DNA of 64,000 nucleotides from Myxococcus guangdongensis (lineage in GTDB: Bacteria; Myxococcota; Myxococcia; Myxococcales; Myxococcaceae). Each line of letters opens with the position of its first letter. Position 1 is the first letter of the stretch. This document shows positions 42,285 through 50,977 of the stretch, piece by piece. Location of the stretch: the NCBI RefSeq assembly GCF_024198255.1, contig NZ_JAJVKW010000007.1, positions 62,001-126,000 of the forward strand. Direction: 5' to 3'. Under the pieces are notes generated by a model. It was not told the origin of the DNA. It was given only the letters and a program-made list of their open reading frames with translations, and did not search any database. The translations under genes and the position numbers were made by a program.

Positions 42285-43892
42285 TTATTTCTTCCGTGAT
42301 TTCGGGCGCTTGGCGGCGGTCTCCGCCCGGGCGACCTCGCGGGCGGCCTTGCGCTGGCGCTGTTTCTCACGGAAGCCGAGCGGGGCGGCGGGCTCCACCT
42401 TGGGCTTCGGCTCGGCCTGCTGGGCGAGCGAGCGGCCCCGGGTGGGCGTCTCGGAGACCTCTGCGGCGCTCCGTCGGCTGGGCCGGCTGGGGGCCTCGCC
42501 GCGCGCGGGGGCCCGGCGGTCCGAGGCGCGCGGACGCTCCTCGTCGAAGGAGGCCTCGGCGCGGCGGCCCGTGGCTCCACGGGCGGCGGGCGCCCGGCGG
42601 CCGGTGCCACGCTCGTCGCGGACGGGGGGGCCGCGGCGGCTGGAGGGGGCGCCCTCGGCCTGCTCCTGCTCGACGAGGTGCGCGCGCTGGGAGGCGCGGA
42701 TCTCCTCCGCGGTGTCCTCGGCGTACTCGAAGTGGAACAGGCGCTTGACGACGAGGGTGGCGTACGCGCCCGGCGGCAGGGTGAAGGCGACGTTGACCTT
42801 GATGTTGTCCCGGTTGAGCTCGTCGCTCTGCGTGCGGCCGATGACCAGCTTGTGCGGGAAGGAGAGGACCGGGCGCTCCTCGTGCTTGAAGAAGAGCATC
42901 CGCTCGGCCCCGGGGACGACCAGGTCCGACAGCTTCAGCTTCTCGCGGCCGAGCACCCAGCGCACGGCGTCCTCGACCTTCGGATCCTTGAAGGTGCTGT
43001 TGGGCGCGAGCAGGGGGAAGGTCGCGTCGCGCAGCACGCGCAGCGTCTCCGGATCCGCGTCCTTGTGGAACAGGAGCGAGCCGGCCTGGTAGCGCATGGG
43101 GAACAGCGACTCGCGCGGCAGCAGCAGCTGCAGGTAGCGCCGCACGCCCTCGTTCCAGAGGTAGCTCTGGTAGGTGAACAGCTGCATCGCGCGGTAGTCC
43201 GCGTCGATCTGCAGGAAGGCGCGGGCGAAGTCCTTGGGCTCCTCGCGCAGCGAGCGCAGGACGCGGTGGTACTTCTTGGTGCCCTCGAAGGGGACGCGCG
43301 AGTCCCACTGGCCCCAGTTGTCGCGCCAGAAGGCCTTCACCTTGGCGTCCTCGGAGCGATCCAGCTCCGATGGCTTGGCCAGGTAGTTGTGCAGCGCCGC
43401 CTCGAAGTCGCCCCGGATGAGGTCCTTGGCGATGAAGCCCTGCCCGTGCTTGAGCGAGCCGAAGCGCTGGCTGTCGAAGTAGTTGATGACGCCCAGGCGG
43501 TTCACCTCGGCGGCCGCCACGTTGAGGGGGCCCAGGGAGGACTCCTCCAGGGCCCGCACCGTCACGGAGAAGCGGTTGGACGTGATGTTCGCCGAGGACA
43601 GGGCCTTGTTCGTCCGGCCCAGGTACTTCAGGCGGAGGTCGGGCTCCTGCATGTCCACGTCGGCGCCGTCCACGGCGATGAGCTGCTCGGTGCGGCCCTG
43701 CTTGTCCTTCAGGCCGCAATAGCTGATGGAGCCCGGCTTGAGACCGAACGCGTCCCGCAGGCGTGCCACGGCGTCGAACGTGGACAGCTTCTGCTTGTCC
43801 ATCAGGTAGACGCGGAAACGCCCGGAGGCGACTTCATCGAAGCGGTAGGATTCCTTGACGCTGAAGTCTTCGGGCTTCTGTTTGATTCGCAC
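42285..43892 (-). CDS. truD: tRNA pseudouridine(13) synthase TruD with a long basic C-terminal tail
   Basis: 535 aa against about 350 in E. coli. Family motifs are present: MRIKQKPEDFSVKE at the N-terminus, the catalytic-region signature SYCGLKDKQGRTEQ (catalytic Asp in KDK), NRFSVTVR and NYFDSQRFGS. It isomerises U13 of tRNA. The core ends near residue 390; the remaining roughly 140 residues are Arg/Pro/Ala-rich, low complexity and very basic, ending in KRPKSRKK. They may bind RNA. The start is GTG behind AAGGGGGG. The gene is divergent from the cyclase gene. Confidence 0.93.
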   Translation of the reverse strand: MRIKQKPEDFSVKESYRFDEVASGRFRVYLMDKQKLSTFDAVARLRDAFGLKPGSISYCGLKDKQGRTEQLIAVDGADVDMQEPDLRLKYLGRTNKALSSANITSNRFSVTVRALEESSLGPLNVAAAEVNRLGVINYFDSQRFGSLKHGQGFIAKDLIRGDFEAALHNYLAKPSELDRSEDAKVKAFWRDNWGQWDSRVPFEGTKKYHRVLRSLREEPKDFARAFLQIDADYRAMQLFTYQSYLWNEGVRRYLQLLLPRESLFPMRYQAGSLLFHKDADPETLRVLRDATFPLLAPNSTFKDPKVEDAVRWVLGREKLKLSDLVVPGAERMLFFKHEERPVLSFPHKLVIGRTQSDELNRDNIKVNVAFTLPPGAYATLVVKRLFHFEYAEDTAEEIRASQRAHLVEQEQAEGAPSSRRGPPVRDERGTGRRAPAARGATGRRAEASFDEERPRASDRRAPARGEAPSRPSRRSAAEVSETPTRGRSLAQQAEPKPKVEPAAPLGFREKQRQRKAAREVARAETAAKRPKSRKK

Positions 43893-44106
43893 GGGCCCCC
43901 CTTACCAGTGTGGGCCCTGGGAGAGAAGCGGGGCGGAGGGCGGGAGCCCAGGGGGTGGGGGTGGCGGGAGCTGACGCGCCGTCCCAGGAGCTGGACCCTG
44001 ACCGGCCGTGCAGCCCTCCGGCGGGGGCCCTGGTCGGCCAGCGCCACCAGACGTTCCCCGCTTCCCGAGCGGCTCTGGTAGTGTCCGGGCCGGTGAGGAT
44101 TCGCGC

Positions 44107-45765
44107 GTGAGCCAGGTTCCCGCCCCATTCGCTCCGAAATCCGGGCAACAGCTCCGAGGCCCCCGGCTGACCGGGCGCTTCGCGGACGGCACTCTGGGGG
44201 AGTTCCCCCTGGGGCCGTTGACGTCGCTCGGCCGTCATCCGTCCAACACGCTGCGCCTGGTGGACCGCGAGGTCTCCAAGGAGCACGCGACCATCGAGAA
44301 GGTGGGCAAGGACTTCGTCCTCAAGGACCTGGGGTCCTCGAACGGGACGTTCGTCAACGGCAAGCGGGTGAAGGAGCTGCGGCTGAAGGACGGGGACGAG
44401 ATTGCCCTGGGCTCCTCGCGGCTCATCTTCCACAGCGGTGAGCAGCCGGTCATCCCCGCGCCCGCGGCGCCCGGCGTGACGGTGGTGGCGCAGTCGGTGT
44501 CCATGCCCGCGTTCCTGGCGCAGATGGACCAGGTGCCGCAGAACTTCCGTCCGGTGGACCAGATGACGGACGGCGAGGCGCTGCGCCGCGACTACGAGAA
44601 GCTGCGCATCGCCCACGAGTTCCACCGGCAGGTGAGCACGCAGGGCAGCCAGACGGGGCTGTTCGAGCAGATCCTCAAGGTGGCCTTCCAGCTGCTCGCG
44701 GCGGACCACGGCGTCATCCTGAAGGTGGCCGGGGACGGGGAGTTCATCCCGGCGGCGGTGCACCACCGCACGGGCAAGCCGGTCAACGTCATGCTCTCCG
44801 ACACGGTGCTCAAGCGCGTGGTGGAGACGGGCAAGGCGGTGCTGACGGCGGACGCCATCATCGACGAGCGCTTCTCCGCGGCGGAGAGCATCGTGGCGCA
44901 GGGCATCCGCTCGGCCATGGCGGTGCCGCTGATGGTGAACTCCAAGATTCAGGCGGTGCTCTTCCTGGACAGCCGCCAGCAGATCAACGCCTTCTCGGAG
45001 AAGGACTTGAACATCCTCTCCGGCATCGCCTCGCAGGCGAGCATCGCGCTGGAGAACGCGGCGCTGGGCGAGCAGATCCGCGCGGAGGCGGTGACGCGCG
45101 CGGAGTTGAGCCGCTTCCTGTCCAAGGCGGTGGCGGACGCGGTGATCTCCGGCGAGACCGAGGACCTGCGGCAGAGCCGGCTGGCGGAGGTGAGCTGCCT
45201 GTTCGCGGACATCCGCGGCTTCACGACCATCTCCGAGAACGAGTCGCCGCAGGAAGTGGTGTCGATGCTGAACACGTTCTTCACGGCGATGGCGGACGTG
45301 GTGTTCCGCTACGAGGGGAACCTGGACAAGTTCATCGGCGACTGCGTGATGGCGGTGTGGGGTCCGCCGCTGTCGCATCCGGACGACGCGGCGCGGGCCG
45401 TGCGGGCGGCGCTGGAGATGCAGGAGGCGGTGGATCAGATCAACCGCAACCGTGTGGCGGCCGGCAAGGCGCCCATCGAGGTGGGCATCGGCATCAACAC
45501 GGGCCAGGCGGTCGTCGGCTACATGGGCAGCGCGGAGCGGCACGAGTTCACGGCCATCGGCGACACGGTGAACACGGCCTCCCGGTTGTGCGGCATGGCC
45601 AAGAGCGGCGAGGTGCTCGCGTCGGAGTCGACGGTGCGCAGGTCCGGTACCGGCTTCGACGTGGAGGAGCTGCCGGCGATGCAGGTCAAGGGCAAGGAGA
45701 AGGCCGTCCCCACCTACCGCGTCCATGGCGTGGAACATACGACCGCCGCCTCCCCGCGCCGATGA
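44107..45765 (+). CDS. FHA-GAF-class III adenylate cyclase
   Basis: 552 aa, soluble. The N-terminal FHA domain (about 20-100) has GRHPSNTLRL, SKEHATI and LGSSNGTFVNG, the phosphothreonine-binding loops. A GAF domain follows (about 165-330). The class III cyclase domain (about 355-540) has the metal Asp in LFADIRGFT, the adenine-type Lys in DKFIGDCVMAVWG, GINTGQAVVGYMG and the transition-state Asn/Arg in GDTVNTASRL. Lys plus Thr/Asp selectivity residues favour ATP over GTP. The GTG start follows GGTGAGGA. The stop overlaps the start of the Ser/Thr kinase gene, so the FHA domain may dock on that kinase and couple phosphorylation to cAMP. Confidence 0.93.
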   Translation: MSQVPAPFAPKSGQQLRGPRLTGRFADGTLGEFPLGPLTSLGRHPSNTLRLVDREVSKEHATIEKVGKDFVLKDLGSSNGTFVNGKRVKELRLKDGDEIALGSSRLIFHSGEQPVIPAPAAPGVTVVAQSVSMPAFLAQMDQVPQNFRPVDQMTDGEALRRDYEKLRIAHEFHRQVSTQGSQTGLFEQILKVAFQLLAADHGVILKVAGDGEFIPAAVHHRTGKPVNVMLSDTVLKRVVETGKAVLTADAIIDERFSAAESIVAQGIRSAMAVPLMVNSKIQAVLFLDSRQQINAFSEKDLNILSGIASQASIALENAALGEQIRAEAVTRAELSRFLSKAVADAVISGETEDLRQSRLAEVSCLFADIRGFTTISENESPQEVVSMLNTFFTAMADVVFRYEGNLDKFIGDCVMAVWGPPLSHPDDAARAVRAALEMQEAVDQINRNRVAAGKAPIEVGIGINTGQAVVGYMGSAERHEFTAIGDTVNTASRLCGMAKSGEVLASESTVRRSGTGFDVEELPAMQVKGKEKAVPTYRVHGVEHTTAASPRR

Positions 45766-48641
45766 CGACGACCCAGGAGTGTCCCAACTGCGGGACCCAA
45801 CATGACACCCGGGTCTATGTCAGCGGGCAGAAGCTGACGTGCCGTTGCGGCATCCGCTTCGAGGTGCGTCGTCAGGAGGCCGGCGGCGCGAAGCCGGGTG
45901 GGTCGGTGCACTCGAACATCACGTTCGCGCCGCACCGTGCGCCGCCGGCATCGAACGAGCACACGCGCGACACGGTGATTCCGGGACTGGGTGGGGAGGA
46001 GCGTGCGTCGCGGAGCCCCAGCTATGCGAATGGTGGGGCGCTGAGGGACGCGTCCGCGGGGTCGAGCGGCATCGATTGGAGTGAGGAGCGTGAGCCCGGC
46101 TCGTCGAGAGTCGGAGCGGCTCCGAGTGGCATCGCGAGGGCGGGTGCCTCGTGGGTGGGAGGGACGTCCGCGGCCGGCGTGGCGTCGGGCTCCGAGGCGC
46201 GAGCGCGCCTGGGCGCCGCTGTGAGCGCGGGCGGTGACGCCGCGTCAGTGGGCCCGGTGGCGCGCGTGGACGCGTCGTCGGGTGTGGCCGACATGAGAGA
46301 CGTGGAAGCGGCGGGGGGACAGGGCTCCGCCTCGCGCGACAGTGGTGTGGAGGTGTCCTTCGGGGACACGGACGTGCCCGGCCTGCGCGTGACGGGGACC
46401 ACCGTCGACTCCTCGCAGGGTGGCGTCGCGCTGCCGGGCGTGAGCGTGGGTGGCGATGTGTCCGGACATGGCGCGATGGCCTCGAGTCCTGTCGGCGGCG
46501 ATGCATCCGTTCGTGGCGCGGCAGCCCCCGGTGCGCAGTTCGGAGTGGCCCTGCCAGGCGTGGGCGTGGCGGGGGATGCACAGGTCCGTGGCGCCGCGTC
46601 CGCGAACATGGCGGGTGGTGATGCGCCCGTGCAGGGCGGGGCATCCCCCGGTGCACCCTTCGGCGTGCCCCTGCCGGGCGTCCGCGCGGGGGGCGAGATG
46701 CCCGTGCGTGGCGCGCATGCCCCGGACGCAACAGGGGGTGGTGACGGCCCAGGCAACGGTCTGGAGGCTGTCCCGCAGTCCTCGAGTGGGTCCGGTGGCG
46801 TCGGCCCGAATGGCGTGGCGCTGCCTTCGTCGACGCCGGGGACGGATGCTCCCGTGGACGCGACGGTGGTGCGCTCGACGCGGCCGACGGGGCGTGGCGA
46901 TGCGGACTCGGACCTGGACATCCACTCGGTGGAGACGTTCGTGGCGGCGGCGCGGGTGACGCTGCCTGGGTTCGAGCTGAAGGAGCTGCTGGGCCGCGGT
47001 GGCATGGGCGAGGTGTGGCTCGCGCGCCAGACGTCGCTGGGCCGCACGGTGGCGGTGAAGCTGCTGCCGCCGAAGCTGGCGAAGGACCCAGAGTTCGTGG
47101 CGCGGTTCGAGAAGGAGGCCACGGCGCTGGCCGCGCTCAACCACCCGAACATCGTGCAGATCATCGACCGGGGCGTGGCCGGTGAGCACTACTACTTCGT
47201 GATGGAGTTCGTGGAGGGCCGCTCGCTGCGCGAGGCCATCTCCACTGGCTCGCTGACGCCGCAGCAGGGCCTGAAGCTGATGCTCCAGGCGGCGCGCGCC
47301 ATCGAGTGCGCGCACGACAAGGACATCATCCACCGCGACCTCAAGCCGGAGAACATCCTGCTGGACGGGCGCGGCAACGTGAAGGTGGCGGACTTCGGTC
47401 TCGCCGGCATCCGTCAGTCCGAGGCCCGGCTGCAGCTCACGGCGACGGCGGTGGCCATGGGCACGCTCAACTACATGGCCCCCGAGCAGCGGCGCGACGC
47501 GAAGAGCGTGGACGGCCGCGCGGACCTGTTCTCGTTGGGCGTGGTCCTCTACGAGCTGCTCACCGGGGAGCTCCCCCTGGGGCGCTTCAAGCTGCCGTCC
47601 AAGCGGGTGCCGGGGTTGGACCCGCGCGTGGACCACATCATCGACCGGCTGCTGGAGACGGACCCCGAGGCGCGCTACGCGAAGGCCACGGAGCTGTGCG
47701 AGGCGTTGGAGTTGCTGGTCGCCTCGACGTCCGCGCCCAACCAGACGACTCGGCCGACGCATCAGATCGAGGCGCGGCGCAAGTCGACGAGTCAGATCAC
47801 CCGCAAGCTGCGGATGGGTTGGCGTCGGGTGCGTGCCGGCCTGTCGGTGGTGGGCGGGCTCGCGGTGTTGGGGCTCGGTGCGCGGTGGGTCAACGGGCGC
47901 ATGCCCGAGAAGCCGTTCCCCGCGAACACGTATACCGAGACCTACTCCGTTGCGACCCTGGTCGAGGCGGCGACGCCGGACGGCGAGTCGCGCTTCGAGG
48001 TGTCCTTCGACGACAAGGGCCCGGAGGAGCTCAACCTCCACAGCGGTCTGTGGAAGATCGAGGGCGGACAGCTCCGTGCGTGGCAGGGCGGTCAGGATGC
48101 GGGGGGGCGGCGATTGGTGCCGCGCGCCTACGTGGCGACGCGCTACTTCGCGGCGGACCACTTCGACGCCTCGGTGATGATGGACGTGAAGCCGCTCGGG
48201 GACGAGTACCCTCCGGACGAGCCGGACTCACAGCACTACGGCGAGCTGTCCTTCCGCATCCGGGACCTCCAGGTGTCGGCCTTCGCGATTCCGGAGGTCG
48301 GCATGCGCCTGGCGTGGCGCTACTTCGCCGAGGACGGGCAGGAGATAGTCGGCAACAGCGCGCAGGACACGGACGGGCTCGTCGAGGACGAGATGCCGCT
48401 GCCGGACCGGGGGCCCTACCAGGTGCGTCTGAAGCTCAGCCGGGTGAAGGGTGGGGTGCTCGCGGAAGGGTTCCTCGGGCGGCAGCGCTTCGCCCGGAAG
48501 CTGCTGCCCGGACTGGAGAACCGCGTCGCCAAGGTGGCGGTGGGTTGCCGCAACCTGGCCTGCACGTTCGATGACCTGAAGGTGAAGGGGCAGTTGCGAG
48601 AGCAGCCGCTGCGCCGGGCCTCGGCGGGCCAGGAGCAGTAG
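45762..48641 (+). CDS. Eukaryote-type Ser/Thr protein kinase with zinc-ribbon-like N-terminus and DUF1080-like extracytoplasmic C-terminus
   Basis: 959 aa. Cysteines CPNCG and CRCG in the first 30 residues suggest a small zinc ribbon. A long Gly/Ala/Pro-rich linker (about 40-390) includes three 40-aa repeats. The kinase domain (about 402-660) is complete: GRGGMGEVW (P-loop), AVKLL (Lys), HRDLKPEN (catalytic loop), ADFGLA and GTLNYMAPEQ. A single transmembrane helix follows (about 692-712, VVGGLAVLGLGA), then about 240 residues of beta-rich, DUF1080/laminin-G-like sequence outside the membrane (FEVSFDDKGPEELNL, GLWKIEGGQLRAW). The ATG lies within the cyclase stop (ATGA). It probably signals envelope status to the cyclase and other targets. 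Confidence 0.93.
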   Translation: MTTTQECPNCGTQHDTRVYVSGQKLTCRCGIRFEVRRQEAGGAKPGGSVHSNITFAPHRAPPASNEHTRDTVIPGLGGEERASRSPSYANGGALRDASAGSSGIDWSEEREPGSSRVGAAPSGIARAGASWVGGTSAAGVASGSEARARLGAAVSAGGDAASVGPVARVDASSGVADMRDVEAAGGQGSASRDSGVEVSFGDTDVPGLRVTGTTVDSSQGGVALPGVSVGGDVSGHGAMASSPVGGDASVRGAAAPGAQFGVALPGVGVAGDAQVRGAASANMAGGDAPVQGGASPGAPFGVPLPGVRAGGEMPVRGAHAPDATGGGDGPGNGLEAVPQSSSGSGGVGPNGVALPSSTPGTDAPVDATVVRSTRPTGRGDADSDLDIHSVETFVAAARVTLPGFELKELLGRGGMGEVWLARQTSLGRTVAVKLLPPKLAKDPEFVARFEKEATALAALNHPNIVQIIDRGVAGEHYYFVMEFVEGRSLREAISTGSLTPQQGLKLMLQAARAIECAHDKDIIHRDLKPENILLDGRGNVKVADFGLAGIRQSEARLQLTATAVAMGTLNYMAPEQRRDAKSVDGRADLFSLGVVLYELLTGELPLGRFKLPSKRVPGLDPRVDHIIDRLLETDPEARYAKATELCEALELLVASTSAPNQTTRPTHQIEARRKSTSQITRKLRMGWRRVRAGLSVVGGLAVLGLGARWVNGRMPEKPFPANTYTETYSVATLVEAATPDGESRFEVSFDDKGPEELNLHSGLWKIEGGQLRAWQGGQDAGGRRLVPRAYVATRYFAADHFDASVMMDVKPLGDEYPPDEPDSQHYGELSFRIRDLQVSAFAIPEVGMRLAWRYFAEDGQEIVGNSAQDTDGLVEDEMPLPDRGPYQVRLKLSRVKGGVLAEGFLGRQRFARKLLPGLENRVAKVAVGCRNLACTFDDLKVKGQLREQPLRRASAGQEQ
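46419..46760 (+). repeat. Three degenerate 120-bp coding repeats in the kinase linker
   Basis: Units of 40 residues begin GGVALPGVSVGGD, FGVALPGVGVAGD and FGVPLPGVRAGGE, at about 46419, 46539 and 46659. Each contains a second GGD..VRG motif. They are Gly/Ala-rich and probably disordered. Confidence 0.7.
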
Positions 48642-48645
48642 CCGG

Positions 48646-49641
48646 CTAGTCGTCGAGGATGCCCCAGTAGACCTCGAGCCGCAGGGCCGCGGAGAGTCCA
48701 CGCGCGCGCAGCGTGGGCGACAGGCGTGAGAACCGCGCGGCACCCTCGGCGCCGACGTGCAGGAAGTTCCACTGCCACCAGCCGCTCAGGCCCACCTCGT
48801 GCTCGCGGAAGGAGCCTCGCGTGAGCTCGCGCCCGTACCGGTAGCTGAGGCGAAGGAAGGGGATGTCCAGGGCGTGGAGGGGGATGGCCGATACTCCCGA
48901 CTCCAGCAGCCCCAGGTCCCCAGGACCGTCGACCTGCGTATGGACGTAGCGCGCGTGGACCGTGAGCGGGAGCTTCCCGAAGGGCACGAACCACCACGTC
49001 AGCGCGGGAGCGACGGCGCCGATGCCTCTGTCACCCAGGACGATGGGCGTGAGCTGCGAGGCAAACCCGCGGCCCTCGTTGGCCTCGACGTCCAGGCTCG
49101 CCACGGACGGCATGAAGCTCCACGGCGCGGGGAGCGCGAGCGAAGCGCCCGTGCCCGCGGACCAGGCGGTACGACCTGGATCGCCGGGGTCCAGGGCGGG
49201 GTCCGAACCGAGCCGAGAGACCGAGAGGCGCCCGCGCAGCATCACGTCCGCCAGCCACCGCTGTTGAACCTCCGCGTGGGCGAACTTGCCACCATAGGTG
49301 ATGTCGGGCGCGGCCTCGGGGCTCAGCTTCTGATTCGCGAGCCCCGCGCGGACGTCGACATGGTTGTAGAGATTCCCCGCGGGATGCGGGGAGCCACACA
49401 TCTCGCCAGGGCCCTGGCCGCAGTCAAGGAGGATGCAACCGACGCCCTTCTGGGTGCAGATGCCGCAGCTGTCGTTGCAACAGCGCTCATCCGTCTCGCA
49501 GTAGTTGGCACCACATCGCGTCCTCGCCGCGCAAGCCCACTGCGAGCACGCCCCGATCACGAGGAGGACGATGCCCATCCACCTGCGCAGGCGTTGTGGG
49601 GCACGTGTCGCGGGGGCGAGGGGAAACGGGTGTGGGCTCAC
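48646..49641 (-). CDS. Orphan outer-membrane beta-barrel-like protein with Cys-rich N-terminus
   Basis: 331 aa. An N-terminal hydrophobic segment ends in WACAAR, a possible lipobox or signal cleavage region. A compact Cys-rich stretch follows (CGANYCETDERCCNDSCGIC, then CILLDCGQ) with nine or more Cys in about 40 residues. The remaining 240 residues alternate polar and hydrophobic residues in short strands (LYNHVDVRAGLAN, KLPLTVHARYVHT, FLRLSYRYGREL, LSAALRLEVYWG), as expected of a transmembrane beta-barrel. The start is GTG with AGGAG about 10 nt upstream. I recognise no named family. It is convergent with the kinase gene, with a 4-bp gap. Confidence 0.7.
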   Translation of the reverse strand: MSPHPFPLAPATRAPQRLRRWMGIVLLVIGACSQWACAARTRCGANYCETDERCCNDSCGICTQKGVGCILLDCGQGPGEMCGSPHPAGNLYNHVDVRAGLANQKLSPEAAPDITYGGKFAHAEVQQRWLADVMLRGRLSVSRLGSDPALDPGDPGRTAWSAGTGASLALPAPWSFMPSVASLDVEANEGRGFASQLTPIVLGDRGIGAVAPALTWWFVPFGKLPLTVHARYVHTQVDGPGDLGLLESGVSAIPLHALDIPFLRLSYRYGRELTRGSFREHEVGLSGWWQWNFLHVGAEGAARFSRLSPTLRARGLSAALRLEVYWGILDD

Positions 49642-49917
49642 GAGATGTCGGCTCCTGATCTTCCCGAGTGTGGGAGGGCGGCAGGAGAGCGGACGGGCCC
49701 CTGACGGGGCATCATGGAATCCTCACGTTTCCAACATTTGTCTCGCACGACCTGTCCACGGTGCCGTCCGGCAGGAGGCGGTTCATGGGGCACATGTTCC
49801 ATTGAGGACGTGGCGTGCCCCCGGGCGACCTTGCGCGAGCCTGTCCGGCGCACCACCTTCCCTCGGTATCCGGGGCCTGTCGTGGAGCAGGCCCTGTTCG
49901 TGCGGCCGGGGGACGGG

Positions 49918-50865
49918 ATGGAATTCTGGCGCGCCGTGCTGGCGCCCATCTATGCGGCGCTCCTGGCGGGACTGGTGGTGGCCGTGCTGACCGTGGGACG
50001 GCGGGGGCCGGACTCGCGAGTCCCCCGTCTGCCGCTGGTCTGGTTCGGACTGCTGGCCCTCGGGGGCTTCCTGCTCGTCTCCGGGCTGGGCAACGCCGCC
50101 TTCGTGGTGTGGTCGTCCGAGTCGTTCGGTCGGTCGCTGGGCATCGCGCTGCTGGTGGCGGCGGCCCTGCTCGCAGTGCGGGGGACCCGGGTCCGCTCGG
50201 GGTCGGAGCTGCTGCGCGACTCGGCGCCGAAGCACCTGGATGACGCCGTGGCGGAGCTGCGCGCTGGCGCCCCCTCGAGCTGGGGTGTCTTCCAGGGCAC
50301 GCTCGATGCGCAGGAAGAGCTCACCTCGCCGGGCGGAGTCGGCTGCGCGTTCTACGAGGCGGAGCTGCGAGAGGTCGCGTCAGATGGACACAAGGGGACG
50401 CTGCTGTCACGTGAGCGCGCGTACTCACCGACGCTGATGTTGCGCGGCGCACGCATCCGGGCGCGAGTGCGGTTCTCTCCCGCGTCGTTGATGGCGCCGG
50501 TGCGGCCCCGTCGCTGCCGGACGGTCTGCATGCCGACGCCTTCCGCGTGGCCCGAGGAGCGGCCGGTGACGCCAGAGGGCGCCGCGGTGCCCGAGGCACG
50601 TCAGCTGACAGACGAGCCCTGGGCTCTCTCGTGGGAGCGCGTGGGAATCGCGGGGGAGACGTGCTTCGTGGTGGGCGAACTCAAGCGTGGCCTGAGCGAA
50701 GGCTCCTACGAGCTGTGCGGTCGCGGCGGCGGCCCCGCCCTGGTCGTCTTGGGGCCCGAGGCACAGGACACGCGAGGCACGCTGGCGCGCCGCGCCTGGA
50801 CGCACTTCACGGCGGCCGGGGTGATGTCCGTGGCCGCCGCGCTGATGCTGTCTCGCACGCTGTGA
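49918..50865 (+). CDS. Membrane protein with a GIDE-like domain
   Basis: 315 aa. Three hydrophobic helices lie near the N-terminus (about 5-27, 38-62, 70-85) and one at the C-terminus (about 292-310). The soluble region has FQGTLDAQEELTSPGGVGCAFYEAELRE, LLSRERAYSPTLMLRG and a late beta region ending LVVLG. Its order (a beta strand, the 'sP..g..c..y' segment and a central loop) resembles the GIDE domain of mitochondrial MULAN-type ligases and their bacterial relatives. No RING finger is present, so it is not a ligase by itself. The start at MEFWRAV follows GGGGGA; the upstream frame has no signal features. An imperfect copy of its 3' end follows. Confidence 0.7.
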   Translation: MEFWRAVLAPIYAALLAGLVVAVLTVGRRGPDSRVPRLPLVWFGLLALGGFLLVSGLGNAAFVVWSSESFGRSLGIALLVAAALLAVRGTRVRSGSELLRDSAPKHLDDAVAELRAGAPSSWGVFQGTLDAQEELTSPGGVGCAFYEAELREVASDGHKGTLLSRERAYSPTLMLRGARIRARVRFSPASLMAPVRPRRCRTVCMPTPSAWPEERPVTPEGAAVPEARQLTDEPWALSWERVGIAGETCFVVGELKRGLSEGSYELCGRGGGPALVVLGPEAQDTRGTLARRAWTHFTAAGVMSVAAALMLSRTL

Positions 50866-50977
50866 ACGCCGTGTCCTGACGACGTTGACGACGAACAGGG
50901 CGCTCGGTCCACGGCCGCCGCGCTCATGGTGTCGCGACCGCTGTGAGCCCCGCTCCCTGACTACGTCGTCGACGACG
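50827..50977. repeat. Imperfect direct repeat: 3' end of the GIDE-like gene copied 81 bp downstream
   Basis: The segment 50827-50896 (last codons, stop and trailing bases) recurs at 50908-50977, offset by 81 bp. The first 39 positions match at 32 (about 82%), including the stop codon, and the match continues after the stop as CCTGAC-ACGT. The second copy reaches into the 3' end of the convergent 778-aa gene. Confidence 0.65.

Noticed and set aside
45357..45761. Extending the Ser/Thr kinase upstream into the cyclase gene
   Set aside because: The extension is Gly/Arg-rich shadow sequence of the cyclase domain; ATG 45762 overlaps the cyclase stop and begins a Cys motif.
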